This document shows, piece by piece, positions 53,001 to 61,745 of a stretch of DNA of 64,000 nucleotides (positions are counted from its first letter, which is position 1; each line of letters begins with the position of its first letter). The notes below the pieces were generated by a model, which saw nothing but the letters and a program-made list of their open reading frames with translations, had not been told where the DNA came from and made no database searches. The DNA lies in assembly GCF_047663525.1 (NCBI RefSeq), contig NC_092589.1, forward strand, positions 57,407,501-57,471,500. The letters are read 5' to 3'. The DNA is from Anas platyrhynchos (Eukaryota > Chordata > Aves > Anseriformes > Anatidae). Position numbers and translations under genes: made by a program.

Positions 53001-56000
53001 AGGAGGAGGGGACAAAACAGTCAAAAGTCAAAATAAGAGAGGTTCAGACCATAATCCAGCAATCCCTTTCTGGCACGGAGAATGGTTAGGCAGCAGATCG
53101 GGTTGCCCAGAGTTGCTGTGCGGTGTCTATAATCTCTGCCTGGAGACTTTCAAGGCCCAACAGGATAGAGCACTGAGCAACCTCATCTGAGCTCACAGCT
53201 GAGCCTGCTGCAACCGGGAGGTTGGATTTAGGCCTCCTGAGCTTCCCTCCAGCCTGGGTGATGTTGTGATCCTATGATATTCAGCAGTTATTGATAAAGT
53301 GATCATTATTATGTGTTACTTTCATTGCTGAGAGAAAAAAAGTGATTTTGATGGTTTGTGTTACAGTTTTTGCATTACAGTTGCTAGCAGACAGGATAAT
53401 AAGGCAGACTTACCATTTGCTTGTTATGTGACCATGGAAACTTTAAAACAGCAAATACTATGTTTTCTTACTCATGGTGTCTCATTTGCAGGATCTCAGT
53501 CAGTCCAAAAGTTTTAATAAATCTGTGGAAAACTTGTTCTTGTCTCTCACGACGCATATAAAAAGTAAGTAGATTTCACTGCTTTGCCATCCTAGGGTAA
53601 CATAGTCAAATGCTTCATTTTTTTGGGCCAAATTGATGTCCGTAATATAGTTATAAACAAAGGGTATTGACTAATGGCTGAAATGACTAATGCCAAGACT
53701 GAGCCAAGCAGAAAAATAATACAGTAAGCCTAATTCTCCTTCAGTATTCTGCTGTTTATTTAATAAGCTGATGTTACCAACCAAAAACGCTTTTCTCGTA
53801 AAGATGTAAAAAGACTGCACAATGTTATTTTAAAGTTTACTGGATGTTCAGATGCAGTGTATTTAACACAAGTTACTACAGAGTAATACCTACCTTCTCC
53901 TGTGGTGATCTTCACGTTAACTATTTCACTGAACCCAACTGATCCTGTGAGTGAACCTATCGTGTAATGGAAGTAGAGTAGAACATTTTCTTTCGCTAGC
54001 GTTTTTCAAGATGTTGCCTTTCTCAGTTTGTCTAGTGACATTTTTCTTTCTTTTTTTTTTTTTTTTTTTCAGTGTGCATTTCTAAGAACCTGCCAGTCCT
54101 AACTCTTTGTTCATTCTGATACTTTTGGTTCCTTCCATTCACTTTTGCTGCCTGCTGTTATTTAGGCTTGCAGGCTGTGTACATACCTCTAAGGCTTGTG
54201 ACACTGGGGACAGCCTGTCTGTGTGAAAGAGATTGAAAGCATCAGTGACCAGAGGAAAACTACCTCTGAGCTTTATGAAGATTACAGGAGCTTGCAGATT
54301 TGCATGCATTTGAACCAACCTTAACATTTTCTTACTAGCTTCATCTTAGACAACCCCAAATATAAGACTAGACCTGAGTAAATATGGCTTTAGTGTTTCC
54401 CCCTAACTCTTTTCTTAGCCCTTAATCACAGTTTCCTCTGACTTCTTCCATCAGTCCTATTAACTACACAAATTTAATGTTGTGTAGATGTGAACAAATA
54501 TTAAAGATATGCAGAGACATAATATCTGCCTCCCCTGAACAGAAGTGTGGTGCAGGGTGCTGTGTTACTGGAATTGCATAGCTGAAGCAGCACAGAGTTG
54601 GATGCAAATTAATTTACTCTGCTTTCTGTTAGTTTGCAGCCTGGACATAATCTGCAGTTAATGGACTGCAGTCCAGACCCCATCAGGACTGCAGCAAGCA
54701 ACTTTCATAGTAAAAAGTAAAAAGGCCCTGCTCCCCCCACATCTTTCCTCTGTCATGTTTCTGGTCTCATGCTGCCATTGCTTAACCTGAATTAGCAACA
54801 GTGCTTCTAGACCTCTCTGGAAGCTAATTTAGCTAATTAAAAGAGCAGACCAAACAAATGGGTAGTTTTCTGCTGCTTTATTGAGTTAAATAGGCTGAAA
54901 GTTTGGTTTATGTGTTGGAGCCTGCACAATAGTGGGTGCTGGGCCATGTGGCCAGGAGCCAGGGAGCACAAAGCAGTGGTTGCAGAAGGGTATGGCAGCA
55001 AGTTGTTAGGTCAGCTCATCTGTATGTGAAACCCCACTCAATTGCTGTCATCCTCAGTTAGGATAAGAACCTTTTAATTTGTGAGAAAATAACAGGCTGC
55101 TACAATCACTAAAGTCAATAATTAAAAGGTATAGAAAGTCCTTTAGAGAGAAAGGCTTAGGTTCCTTGACCAAAGAAAACAGCTTTTTCAGACAATGTGG
55201 TCTCTTAATAAAACCTGGTACCGTGATGATAAATGCTTTCAGTCACAAGTGTCTAAACTTAGTGCCCTATATCTTATCTAGATAAAAATGCCCTGGTATG
55301 CAGAGGTATTTAATACACCCAGCTCTTGGGTATGGCAGTAAACAAACGTGGAGAACCTCGTTCTGAACCTGACTCTGATTCTATCGCTGCAGCCAGTGTG
55401 TGTGCATGGCTGAGAGCAGCAGGAACAAAGGATTAGCATGTGCAGCACAATGCCTCCGTTGTACGGTCTGTTTTTGATCATTTTGCCTCCTGTTCTGGCA
55501 GAGTTTGGCAGCAACAGGAGATTATAATCCAATGGTTGCTATTTGGGGGATGTAAAATGAGTTGCTGGTTGTAGTTTTATTTGCAGTGCAAAATTGCTCT
55601 TGGATCTAGTGATAGTGCTCATCATACTAACTACCTGGGTAGAGATGCTGAAGGAGGGAGGAATAGTTCTGAAAAATGATTTTTTTTTTTTCCTTTTTCC
55701 CTCACTATAATCTGTTTTGTAACTTGTTTGTTTTAAGAGAGTATGGGGGAAGCTTTTGTCAAACTACTCAAATTATGTTTACTCCATTAGATATCTCACT
55801 CCAGTCTCTTTTATGATCTCTGATTTCACTGTGTATTTTAAAAATCTGGTATCATTTACAGTGAGAGATGACTTAATTGAGCTTGCCTATGAATATGTCA
55901 TGTGATGCCTTAATAGTGCACACGGAGTACAGTAAACATCTGACAATTGATTGCTGCTAAGAACAAAACTAACCCAAAGTGGCTTTAAAAATCACACTTA

Positions 56001-57060
56001 AGAGTGCCATTGTTTTTAAGTACCAAATAATGACGTATTGTCTACTGTCTGAGGTTCCTCCACAGAGATTTATTTTATGGGAGAAATATTTATTTCTTCC
56101 GAATGAATTAAACATGTGATAGCTATTTTGTGTACCACTTAAAAGTTATTAATTCTTGATGAGAGACTGTAGGATTTACAACAAAGTGTCTGCTGCTAAG
56201 CCTACTGGTTTTCAACCCCAGGAATCATAAATGAATGCTGCCCTTCCACTTAAATGAAGTTCTGACTGTACCCTAAGGAGTAAGAAACAAAAAAGGGTGC
56301 ACTAAATGTCCAATTGTCCTATAGATTTATTTGACAATATGCTAGATATTAGCAAAGTGCTAATTCAATTACATACTTAAGTATAGACATAAGCTTATCT
56401 GTATGACTAATGTTAATTGGAGTCAATGAGGGCTACTTCTGTTCTTAAAATTATGTGTGGTTTGGGACCAAAGTACATAATATCTCTACTTTCATCCATC
56501 TTTTGGATTAATTTCTAAATATTTTCCAATATACTCTTTCTAATGTCCACTGTCTTGTCACTGCATGTTGTTATAACAGTCTTGCTTTTATCCTGAACCA
56601 AACCAAACTGCTTTACAAATCAAAATATATATAAAGACTGTAGAAGCTATTTCTGTGAGAAAACTGTATTTGATAGCATAAAATAATTCCTTGCAGCAGC
56701 TACAAAGAAAAGAAATAAAGACTATAATTTCCAGTTAGAACAGTAGAAAAGATTTAGATAAGCAAAATATAATTATACAAAAAGGGAAGTGCTTGCCTTC
56801 CCTTCTTTCTTACTCTTAGGAGATGAATACTGAAACTGTAGGATGAAAGTTTGAAAGATGCATTATTTGCCTATAAATCTACAGATTTGCTTGCAATGTT
56901 TGTTACAGCTACTTCTCTCTTTGTATTCACTTCAGAAATCTCGAAGTCCCAGAATGATATGGCTGACAGAAGTCTCCTAACAACAGATTATGGGCAGAAC
57001 GCGGAAAGAAGGAAGCAAAGGAGGAGCCAGTCTGACACTGCCATCAACATTACAAGCAGG
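43935..57060 (+). CDS. SYTL3: SYTL3 (synaptotagmin-like 3 / Slp3), N-terminal part, 7 coding exons
   Basis: Exons: 43935-44044, 45424-45639, 48369-48433, 51024-51075, 52438-52504, 53492-53564, 56936-57060. Together they are 708 nt, 236 codons, all in phase. SYTL3 is a Rab27 effector that tethers secretory vesicles. Residues 1-130 form the Slp homology domain: helix SHD1 (about 4-53), a FYVE-like zinc finger with Cys pairs 63/66, 80/83, 88/91 and 102/105, and SHD2 with the GEWFFEERAKK motif. The linker follows (VVPPTPPPF, SFNKSVENLFLSLTTH, SKSQND, RRSQSDTA), matching mammalian SYTL3 closely. The C2A and C2B exons are not in the window, so the gene runs off the right edge. The ATG at 43935 (AAAAATGG) is the first in frame and gives the family start MAxE/F. 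Confidence 0.95.
45424..45639 (+). CDS. SYTL3: SYTL3 coding exon 2 (zinc finger)
   Basis: Residues 37-108; rest of SHD1 (LRWKRARN) and all eight zinc-binding Cys of the FYVE-like finger (CARC, CNGC, CSEC, CTVC). Donor GTAAGA. Intron 1 (44045-45423) shows no other gene. Confidence 0.96.
48369..48433 (+). CDS. SYTL3: SYTL3 coding exon 3
   Basis: Residues 109-130, the SHD2 helix (VKAGEWFFEERAKKYPDE). Acceptor TTTTCAG, donor GTAATC. Intron 2 (45640-48368) contains short AT and AAAC repeats and a GC-rich patch at about 47600-47880 of unknown origin. Confidence 0.94.
49794..49819. repeat. A14-G12 homopolymer tract
   Basis: Fourteen A followed by twelve G in SYTL3 intron 3; the rest of this intron (48434-51023) shows no gene. 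Confidence 0.95.
51024..51075 (+). CDS. SYTL3: SYTL3 coding exon 4
   Basis: Residues 131-147 (RHETAGAKLLKSYQKL), the end of SHD2. Acceptor TTCACAG, donor GTAAGA. Confidence 0.95.
52438..52504 (+). CDS. SYTL3: SYTL3 coding exon 5
   Basis: Residues 148-170 (SKISVVPPTPPPFTESSAG), linker. Acceptor TTTCTAG, donor GTAAAT. Confidence 0.95.
52745..53281 (+). mobile_element. old CR1 LINE 3' fragment
   Basis: Degenerate sense CR1. Recognisable pieces: CTACTGCCTCTGGTTTGGG, GGTGGGGCTCAAGCACTT, the W..RSGCPELLC.. region, and an end TGTTGTGATCCTATGATATT. Diverged subfamily; lies in SYTL3 intron 5. Confidence 0.75.
53492..53564 (+). CDS. SYTL3: SYTL3 coding exon 6
   Basis: Residues 171-194 (SFNKSVENLFLSLTTHIK), a linker block highly conserved in SYTL3. 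Acceptor TTTGCAG, donor GTAAGT. Intron 6 (53565-56935) shows no gene. Confidence 0.96.
56936..57060 (+). CDS. SYTL3: SYTL3 coding exon 7 (last in window)
   Basis: Residues 195-236 (ISKSQNDMADRS... RRSQSDTAINITSR). Acceptor CACTTCAG, donor GTATCC in phase 0. The next family block does not occur downstream, so the following exon lies past 64000. Confidence 0.92.
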
Positions 57061-57594
57061 GTATCCAAATTGTTATACACAATTCTAAAGGGCTGTTTCA
57101 GGAATTGAATATATTTATAAGAATCATGACTTACACAGTGGGATTTTACTTTTGTTTATAAGCTGGGCTTTGCTGATGTTCACTAATTGTTGAGCGCTCT
57201 GATTCTTGATATGGGTTTTGACTGAGTCTCCACACTTGGTCTCAGTCCAGAGCTGAAATGTTAGACCAAGATTTTACAAAGACCCTGATGTGGGGAGGGA
57301 GGGCATGGATTGCTTTGCTCTCAGGTGCTCACAGACTGTGTGTTGGTGCTGGTTGACATCTGTATGGCTTCTCTATTATTAGGCTGTGAGGAGGTTCTCT
57401 GTTTCTCATTTCTTCTGCCCTTCTTGCTGCTGAACAGAACTAAGCAATGGCCATCTAAAACCCATCCTGACACTCACTAAGCTTTTTTTCTTTTTTTTTT
57501 CTTTTTGGCAAGTATAAAACAGTGACTGCTGCTTGTTGTTGGGTGACTTCCGTTTTCCTTTCTCTCTGGTTACAGTCTCTAGCTTTCAGTGTTT

Positions 57595-58471
57595 TCATAG
57601 AATAGAATATAATATTATAATAACTCATAGAATATCCTGAGTTGGAAGGGACTCACAAGGATCACTGAGTCCAACTCCTGGCTGCACACAGGACCACCCA
57701 AAACTCAGACCCTATGTCTCAAAATTGTCCAAACACTTCTTGAACGCTGGCAAGCTCGGTGCCGTGACCACTGCCCTGGAGAGCCTGTTCCAATACCTGA
57801 CCACCCTCTTGGTGAAGAAACTTTTCCTAACACCCAGCCTGACCCTTCCTGGTTGCATTTCCACACTGTTCCCTGGGGTCCTGTTGCTGTCTCCAGAAAG
57901 AAGAGATCATGAGGAGAATGTAGGCCATCATGAGGCCTCCCCTCAGTCTCTTCTCTAGGCCAAACGATCCAAGTGACTTTAGCTGCTTCTCCTGTATCTT
58001 GGTAGTCCTTCTTTAGATGTGCTCTAATAGTTTTATGTCCTTATATTGTGGTGCCCAAACCTGCACACAGTATTTGAGGTGAGGCCACACCAGTGCAGAG
58101 TAGAGTGGGATAATCCCTTTCCTTGACCTGCTTGCAATGCCACGGCATTGCCATGGGCACACCACATGGCTGCCATGGCACACTGCTGGCTCATATTGCT
58201 GTCAGCCAGAACCCCCAGCTCTCTTTCTGTGGGTGTGCTCTCTAGCCTCTTGTCCCCCTGTCTGTACATATATCCAGGGTTGCGTCATCCCCTGTGCAGA
58301 ATCTGGCACTTGCTCTCATTAAACTTCATGTGGTTGGCGATTGCCCAACCCTCTCGTTTGTCAAGATCGCTCTGCAAGGCCTCTCTGCCCTCAAGGGAGT
58401 CAATAGCTCCTCCTAATTTAGTATCATCTGCAGAGTTATTATGTATTCAAATCTTGAGTCCAGATCATTTA
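57595..58471 (-). mobile_element. older CR1 LINE, 3' half (left of the nested insertion)
   Basis: Antisense CR1 from its 3' end (ATAGAATATCCTGAGTTGGA) through the ORF2 C-terminus to the LSKFADD region, with many frameshifts. It stops at CCAGATCATTTA, where a younger CR1 is inserted. The other half resumes at 61519. Confidence 0.9.
58466..58471. repeat. target-site duplication CATTTA, left copy
   Basis: CATTTA here and at 61519-61524 flanks the young CR1. Removing 58472-61524 rejoins the older CR1 without gain or loss (CCAGATCATTTATAAAAGCACTG). Confidence 0.85.
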
Positions 58472-61400
58472 CAGAATCAGAATCAGAATCACAGAATCTC
58501 TAGGTTGGAAGAGACCTCAAGATCATCGAGTCCAACCTCTGACCTAACACTAACAGTCCCCACTAAACCATATCCCTAAGTTCTACATCTAAACGTCTTT
58601 TGAAGACTTCCAGGGATGGTGACTCAACCACCTCCCTGGGCAGCCTGTTCCAATGTCTAACAACCCTTTCAGTAAAGAAATTCTTCCTAACATCTAACCT
58701 AAAACTCCCCTGGCGCAACTTTAGCCCATTCCCCCTCGTCCTGTCACCAGGCACATGGGAGAACAGGCCAACCCCCATCTCGCTAGAGCCTCCTTTAATA
58801 TACTTATACAGAGTGATAAGGTCACCCCTGAGCCTCCTTTTCTCTAGGCTGAACAAGCCCAGCTCCTTCAGCCGCTCCTCATAGGACTTGCTCACCAGCT
58901 TCGTCGCCCTTCTCTGGACCCGCTCGAGCACCTCGATGTCCTTCTTGTAGCGAGGGGCCCAGAACTGAACACAGTACTCGAGGTGCGGCCTCACCAGAGC
59001 CGAGTACAGGGGGACGATCACCTCCCTAGCCCTGCTGGTCACAGTGTTTCTGATACAAGCCAGGATGCCGTTGGCCTTCTTGGCCACCTGAGCACACTGC
59101 TGGCTCATATTCAGCCGACTGTCCACCATCACTCCCAGGTCCTTCTCTGCCTGGCAGCTCTCCAGCCATTCCTCTCCCAGCCTGTAGCTCTGCTTGGGGT
59201 TATTGCGCCCCAGGTGCAGGACCCGGCACTTGGCCTTGTTAAACTTCATACAGTTGACCTCAGCCCATCGGTGCAGCCTATCCAGATCCTCCTGCAGCGC
59301 CTTCCTACCCTCGAGCAGATCGACACACGCACCTAGCTTGGTGTCATCTGCAAACTTACTGAGGGTGCACTCAATGCCCTCATCCAGATCATTGATGAAG
59401 ATGTTAAAGAGGACCGGCCCCAGCACCGAGCCCTGGGGGACGCCACTAGTGACTGGCCTCCAACTGGACTTGGCTCCATTTACCACAACTCTCTGGGCCC
59501 GGCTATCCAGCCAGTTTCTAACCCAACGAAGCGTGCGCCAGTCCAAGCCAAGAGCAGCCAGTTTCTTGAGGAGAATGCTGTGGGAAACGGTGTCAAAAGC
59601 CTTGCTGAAGTCAAGGTAGACCACATCCACAGCCTTTCCCTCGTCCACCCAGCGCGTCACTTTGTCGTAGAAGGAGATCAGGTTCGTCAAGCAGGATCTG
59701 CCTTCCATAAACCCATGCTGACTGGGCCTGATCGCCTGCTTGCCCTTCAAGTGCCGCATGATGACTCCCAAGAGGATCTGCTCCATGAGCTTCCCTGGTA
59801 CTGAGGTCAAACTGACCGGCCTGTAGTTCCCCGGGTCTGCCCTCCGGCCCTTCTTGTAGATGGGCGTCACGTTTGCTAGCCGCCAGTCAGCTGGGACCTC
59901 CCCCGATAGCCAGGACTGCTGATAAATGATGGATAGGGGCTTGGCCAGCTCCTCTGCCAGTTCTCTCAGTACTCTTGGGTGGATCCCATCCGGCCCCATC
60001 GACTTGTGCACATCCAAGTGCCGTAGCAGGTCACCAACCAGTTCTTCGTGGATGGTGAGGGCCACATCCTGCTCCCCGTCCCCTTGCACCAGTTCTGGGT
60101 ACTGGGTATCCAGAGAGCAACCGGTTTTACCACTAAAGACTGAGGCAAAGAAGGCATTGAGCACCTCCGCCTTTTCCTCATCTCTTGTAACTAAGTTTCC
60201 CCCCGCATCCAGTAAAGGATGGAGATTCTCCTTAGTCCTCCTTTTTGTGTTGATGTATTTATAAAAGCGTTTTTTGTTATCTTTAACGGCAGTAGCCAGC
60301 TTGAGCTCCAGATGAGCTTTGGCCTTCCTAATTTTGTCCCTGCACAGCCTCGCTACATCCTTATAGTCCTCCCTAGTGGCCTGCCCAATTTTCCAAAGAT
60401 TATAAACCCTCTTTTTCCTCCTAAGCTCAAGCCACAATTCTCTGTTGAGCCAGGCTGGTCGTCTTCCCCGCTGGCTCATCTTTGGGCACATGGGGATAGA
60501 CCGCTCCTGTGCCATTAGGATTTGCCTCTTGAATAGCACCCAGCCTTCCTGAACCCCTCTGCCCTTCAGAACCGCCTCCCATGGGACTCCACCAACCAGT
60601 GTCCTGAGCAGCCTAAAGTCAGCCCTCCGAAAGTCCAATACAGTGGTTTTACTGGTTCCCTTCCTGGCCCCGCCAAGAATAGAGACTCCTGCTCCGTCCA
60701 CTAACCGTCCCAGTCCCCTAAAGTCTCTTTTGATAGCCTTCAGGCTTCTGTTGTCAATGTCATCAGTGCCCGCCTGGATTATCAGGAGCGGATAATAATC
60801 AGAGGGGCGCACCAGGTTGGGGAGCTTCCTGGCCACGTCCCTGACCCTGGCCCCAGGGAGGCAGCAGACTTCCCTACGGGTAGGGTCAGGCCGACAAATA
60901 GGGCCCTCTGTCCCCCTAAGGACAGAGTCTCCCACGACAATCACCCTTCTTTCTTTCTTGGTGGAGGCAGTTCTGATGCGTGGAGTCGACCTCCTCGCCC
61001 TAGGCATCCTCCTGGGAACACTTTCTATCTCTTCCTCAGCTACCGGTCTCTCAATCTCCAGGGCCTCAAACCTGTTTTGTAAGGGCACCTGGGAAGGTGG
61101 GGCCGGAGGGGGAGGGCATCGCCTGCCACGTCGCACAGGGACCTGTCTCCACTCCTCCTCAGCTCCCAGATCCCCTCCCTCGGCCCGACGGCGACAGGGC
61201 AAGGGGTCCACCCCCGTTTGGGGTGTCTCACCCCGGTACCTCTCCTTGATGCCCTGCAGGGAGTTGCTCCAGAAGTCAATCTCCCGCTCACACTCCCTGA
61301 TGGCCCTCAGCCTCTCCACCTCCTCCTTGAGCTCCGCCACCATGCGGACCAGGTCATCCACCTGCTCACACCTCACACACGCAGCGTCTCTGCCTCCCGT

Positions 61401-61518
61401 TGATGGCAGCAGCAGGCTCTGACACTCCCTGCATCCGTTGACCTGAACCGCTGCATTCCTTAACAGGCAGTCGGTCTGAGTGTGTACCGACCTCCTGCAG
61501 AGCGCTCCGTGCCTGGTG
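58472..61518 (-). mobile_element. young CR1 LINE with an ORF1-reverse transcriptase fusion
   Basis: A 3047-bp insertion whose 5' end is on the right. It is 5'-truncated within the Cys-rich start of ORF1. It carries one continuous frame to TAG at 58563, a 3' UTR of about 90 bases (GGTTGGACTCGATGATCTTG) and a terminal repeat GATTCTGATTCTGATTCTG at 58472-58500. The target duplication is CATTTA. About 3 kb against the usual 4.5 kb or so is explained by 5' truncation plus a large internal deletion. It lies antisense in a SYTL3 intron. Confidence 0.93.
58563..61376 (-). CDS. CR1 fused ORF: truncated ORF1 esterase + ORF2 linker + reverse transcriptase
   Basis: 937 codons without a stop, numbered here from the GTG at 61376; the first in-frame ATG is at 61343 (residue 12). 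Residues 1-30 are an acidic coiled-coil-like stretch of ORF1. The start of the SGNH/esterase domain follows, with the GDSVLRG block at 149-155, LPGARVRDV at 173-181 and QAGTDDI at 201-207. At about 230-234 the frame passes directly into the ORF2 region after the endonuclease ([13 protein letters not shown]...). The RT follows: TPIYKKG 504-510, DFSKAFD 589-595, SGVPQGS 644-650, FADD 675-678. It ends with the normal CR1 C-terminus (SLEVFKRRL). Missing are the esterase C-terminus with its catalytic Asp/His and the whole APE endonuclease. The open frame suggests recent insertion or a lineage expressing the fusion. Confidence 0.88.
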   Translation of the reverse strand: MRCEQVDDLVRMVAELKEEVERLRAIRECEREIDFWSNSLQGIKERYRGETPQTGVDPLPCRRRAEGGDLGAEEEWRQVPVRRGRRCPPPPAPPSQVPLQNRFEALEIERPVAEEEIESVPRRMPRARRSTPRIRTASTKKERRVIVVGDSVLRGTEGPICRPDPTRREVCCLPGARVRDVARKLPNLVRPSDYYPLLIIQAGTDDIDNRSLKAIKRDFRGLGRLVDGAGVSILGGARKGTSKTTVLDFRRADFRLLRTLVGGVPWEAVLKGRGVQEGWVLFKRQILMAQERSIPMCPKMSQRGRRPAWLNRELWLELRRKKRVYNLWKIGQATREDYKDVARLCRDKIRKAKAHLELKLATAVKDNKKRFYKYINTKRRTKENLHPLLDAGGNLVTRDEEKAEVLNAFFASVFSGKTGCSLDTQYPELVQGDGEQDVALTIHEELVGDLLRHLDVHKSMGPDGIHPRVLRELAEELAKPLSIIYQQSWLSGEVPADWRLANVTPIYKKGRRADPGNYRPVSLTSVPGKLMEQILLGVIMRHLKGKQAIRPSQHGFMEGRSCLTNLISFYDKVTRWVDEGKAVDVVYLDFSKAFDTVSHSILLKKLAALGLDWRTLRWVRNWLDSRAQRVVVNGAKSSWRPVTSGVPQGSVLGPVLFNIFINDLDEGIECTLSKFADDTKLGACVDLLEGRKALQEDLDRLHRWAEVNCMKFNKAKCRVLHLGRNNPKQSYRLGEEWLESCQAEKDLGVMVDSRLNMSQQCAQVAKKANGILACIRNTVTSRAREVIVPLYSALVRPHLEYCVQFWAPRYKKDIEVLERVQRRATKLVSKSYEERLKELGLFSLEKRRLRGDLITLYKYIKGGSSEMGVGLFSHVPGDRTRGNGLKLRQGSFRLDVRKNFFTERVVRHWNRLPREVVESPSLEVFKRRLDVELRDMV

Positions 61519-61745
61519 CATTTATAAAAGCACTGAAGAGAACTGGCCCCAAAATGGAGCCCCAGGGATCCCCACTAGTAACTGGCCGCCAGCCTGATGT
61601 AACCCCATTTACTGTAACCCTTTGTGCCCAACCAACCCATCAGCCAACTGTACACCCATTGTATGTATGTACTTGTGTAGCTGTGTGCTGGAAATTTTGT
61701 CCAGAAAGATACCGTGAGAAGTTGCTTGAGAAGTTTGTGAAAAAT
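61519..61745 (-). mobile_element. older CR1 LINE, second half (right of the nested insertion)
   Basis: Continues the older CR1 with TATAAAAGCACTGAAGAGAACTGGCCCC and the complement of [14 protein letters not shown], fading near 61745. It begins with the right copy of CATTTA. Confidence 0.85.

Noticed and set aside
58138-58165. inverted repeat around GCAATGCCACGGCATTGC
   Set aside because: Short palindrome inside the degenerate older CR1; explained by that repeat.
61374-61376. GTG as the start codon of the CR1 frame
   Set aside because: The frame is open further upstream and GTG is not a usual eukaryotic start; the first in-frame ATG is at 61343.
58600-61422. plus-strand open frames of 60-201 codons across the CR1
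   Set aside because: They are antisense shadows of the CR1 coding frame.
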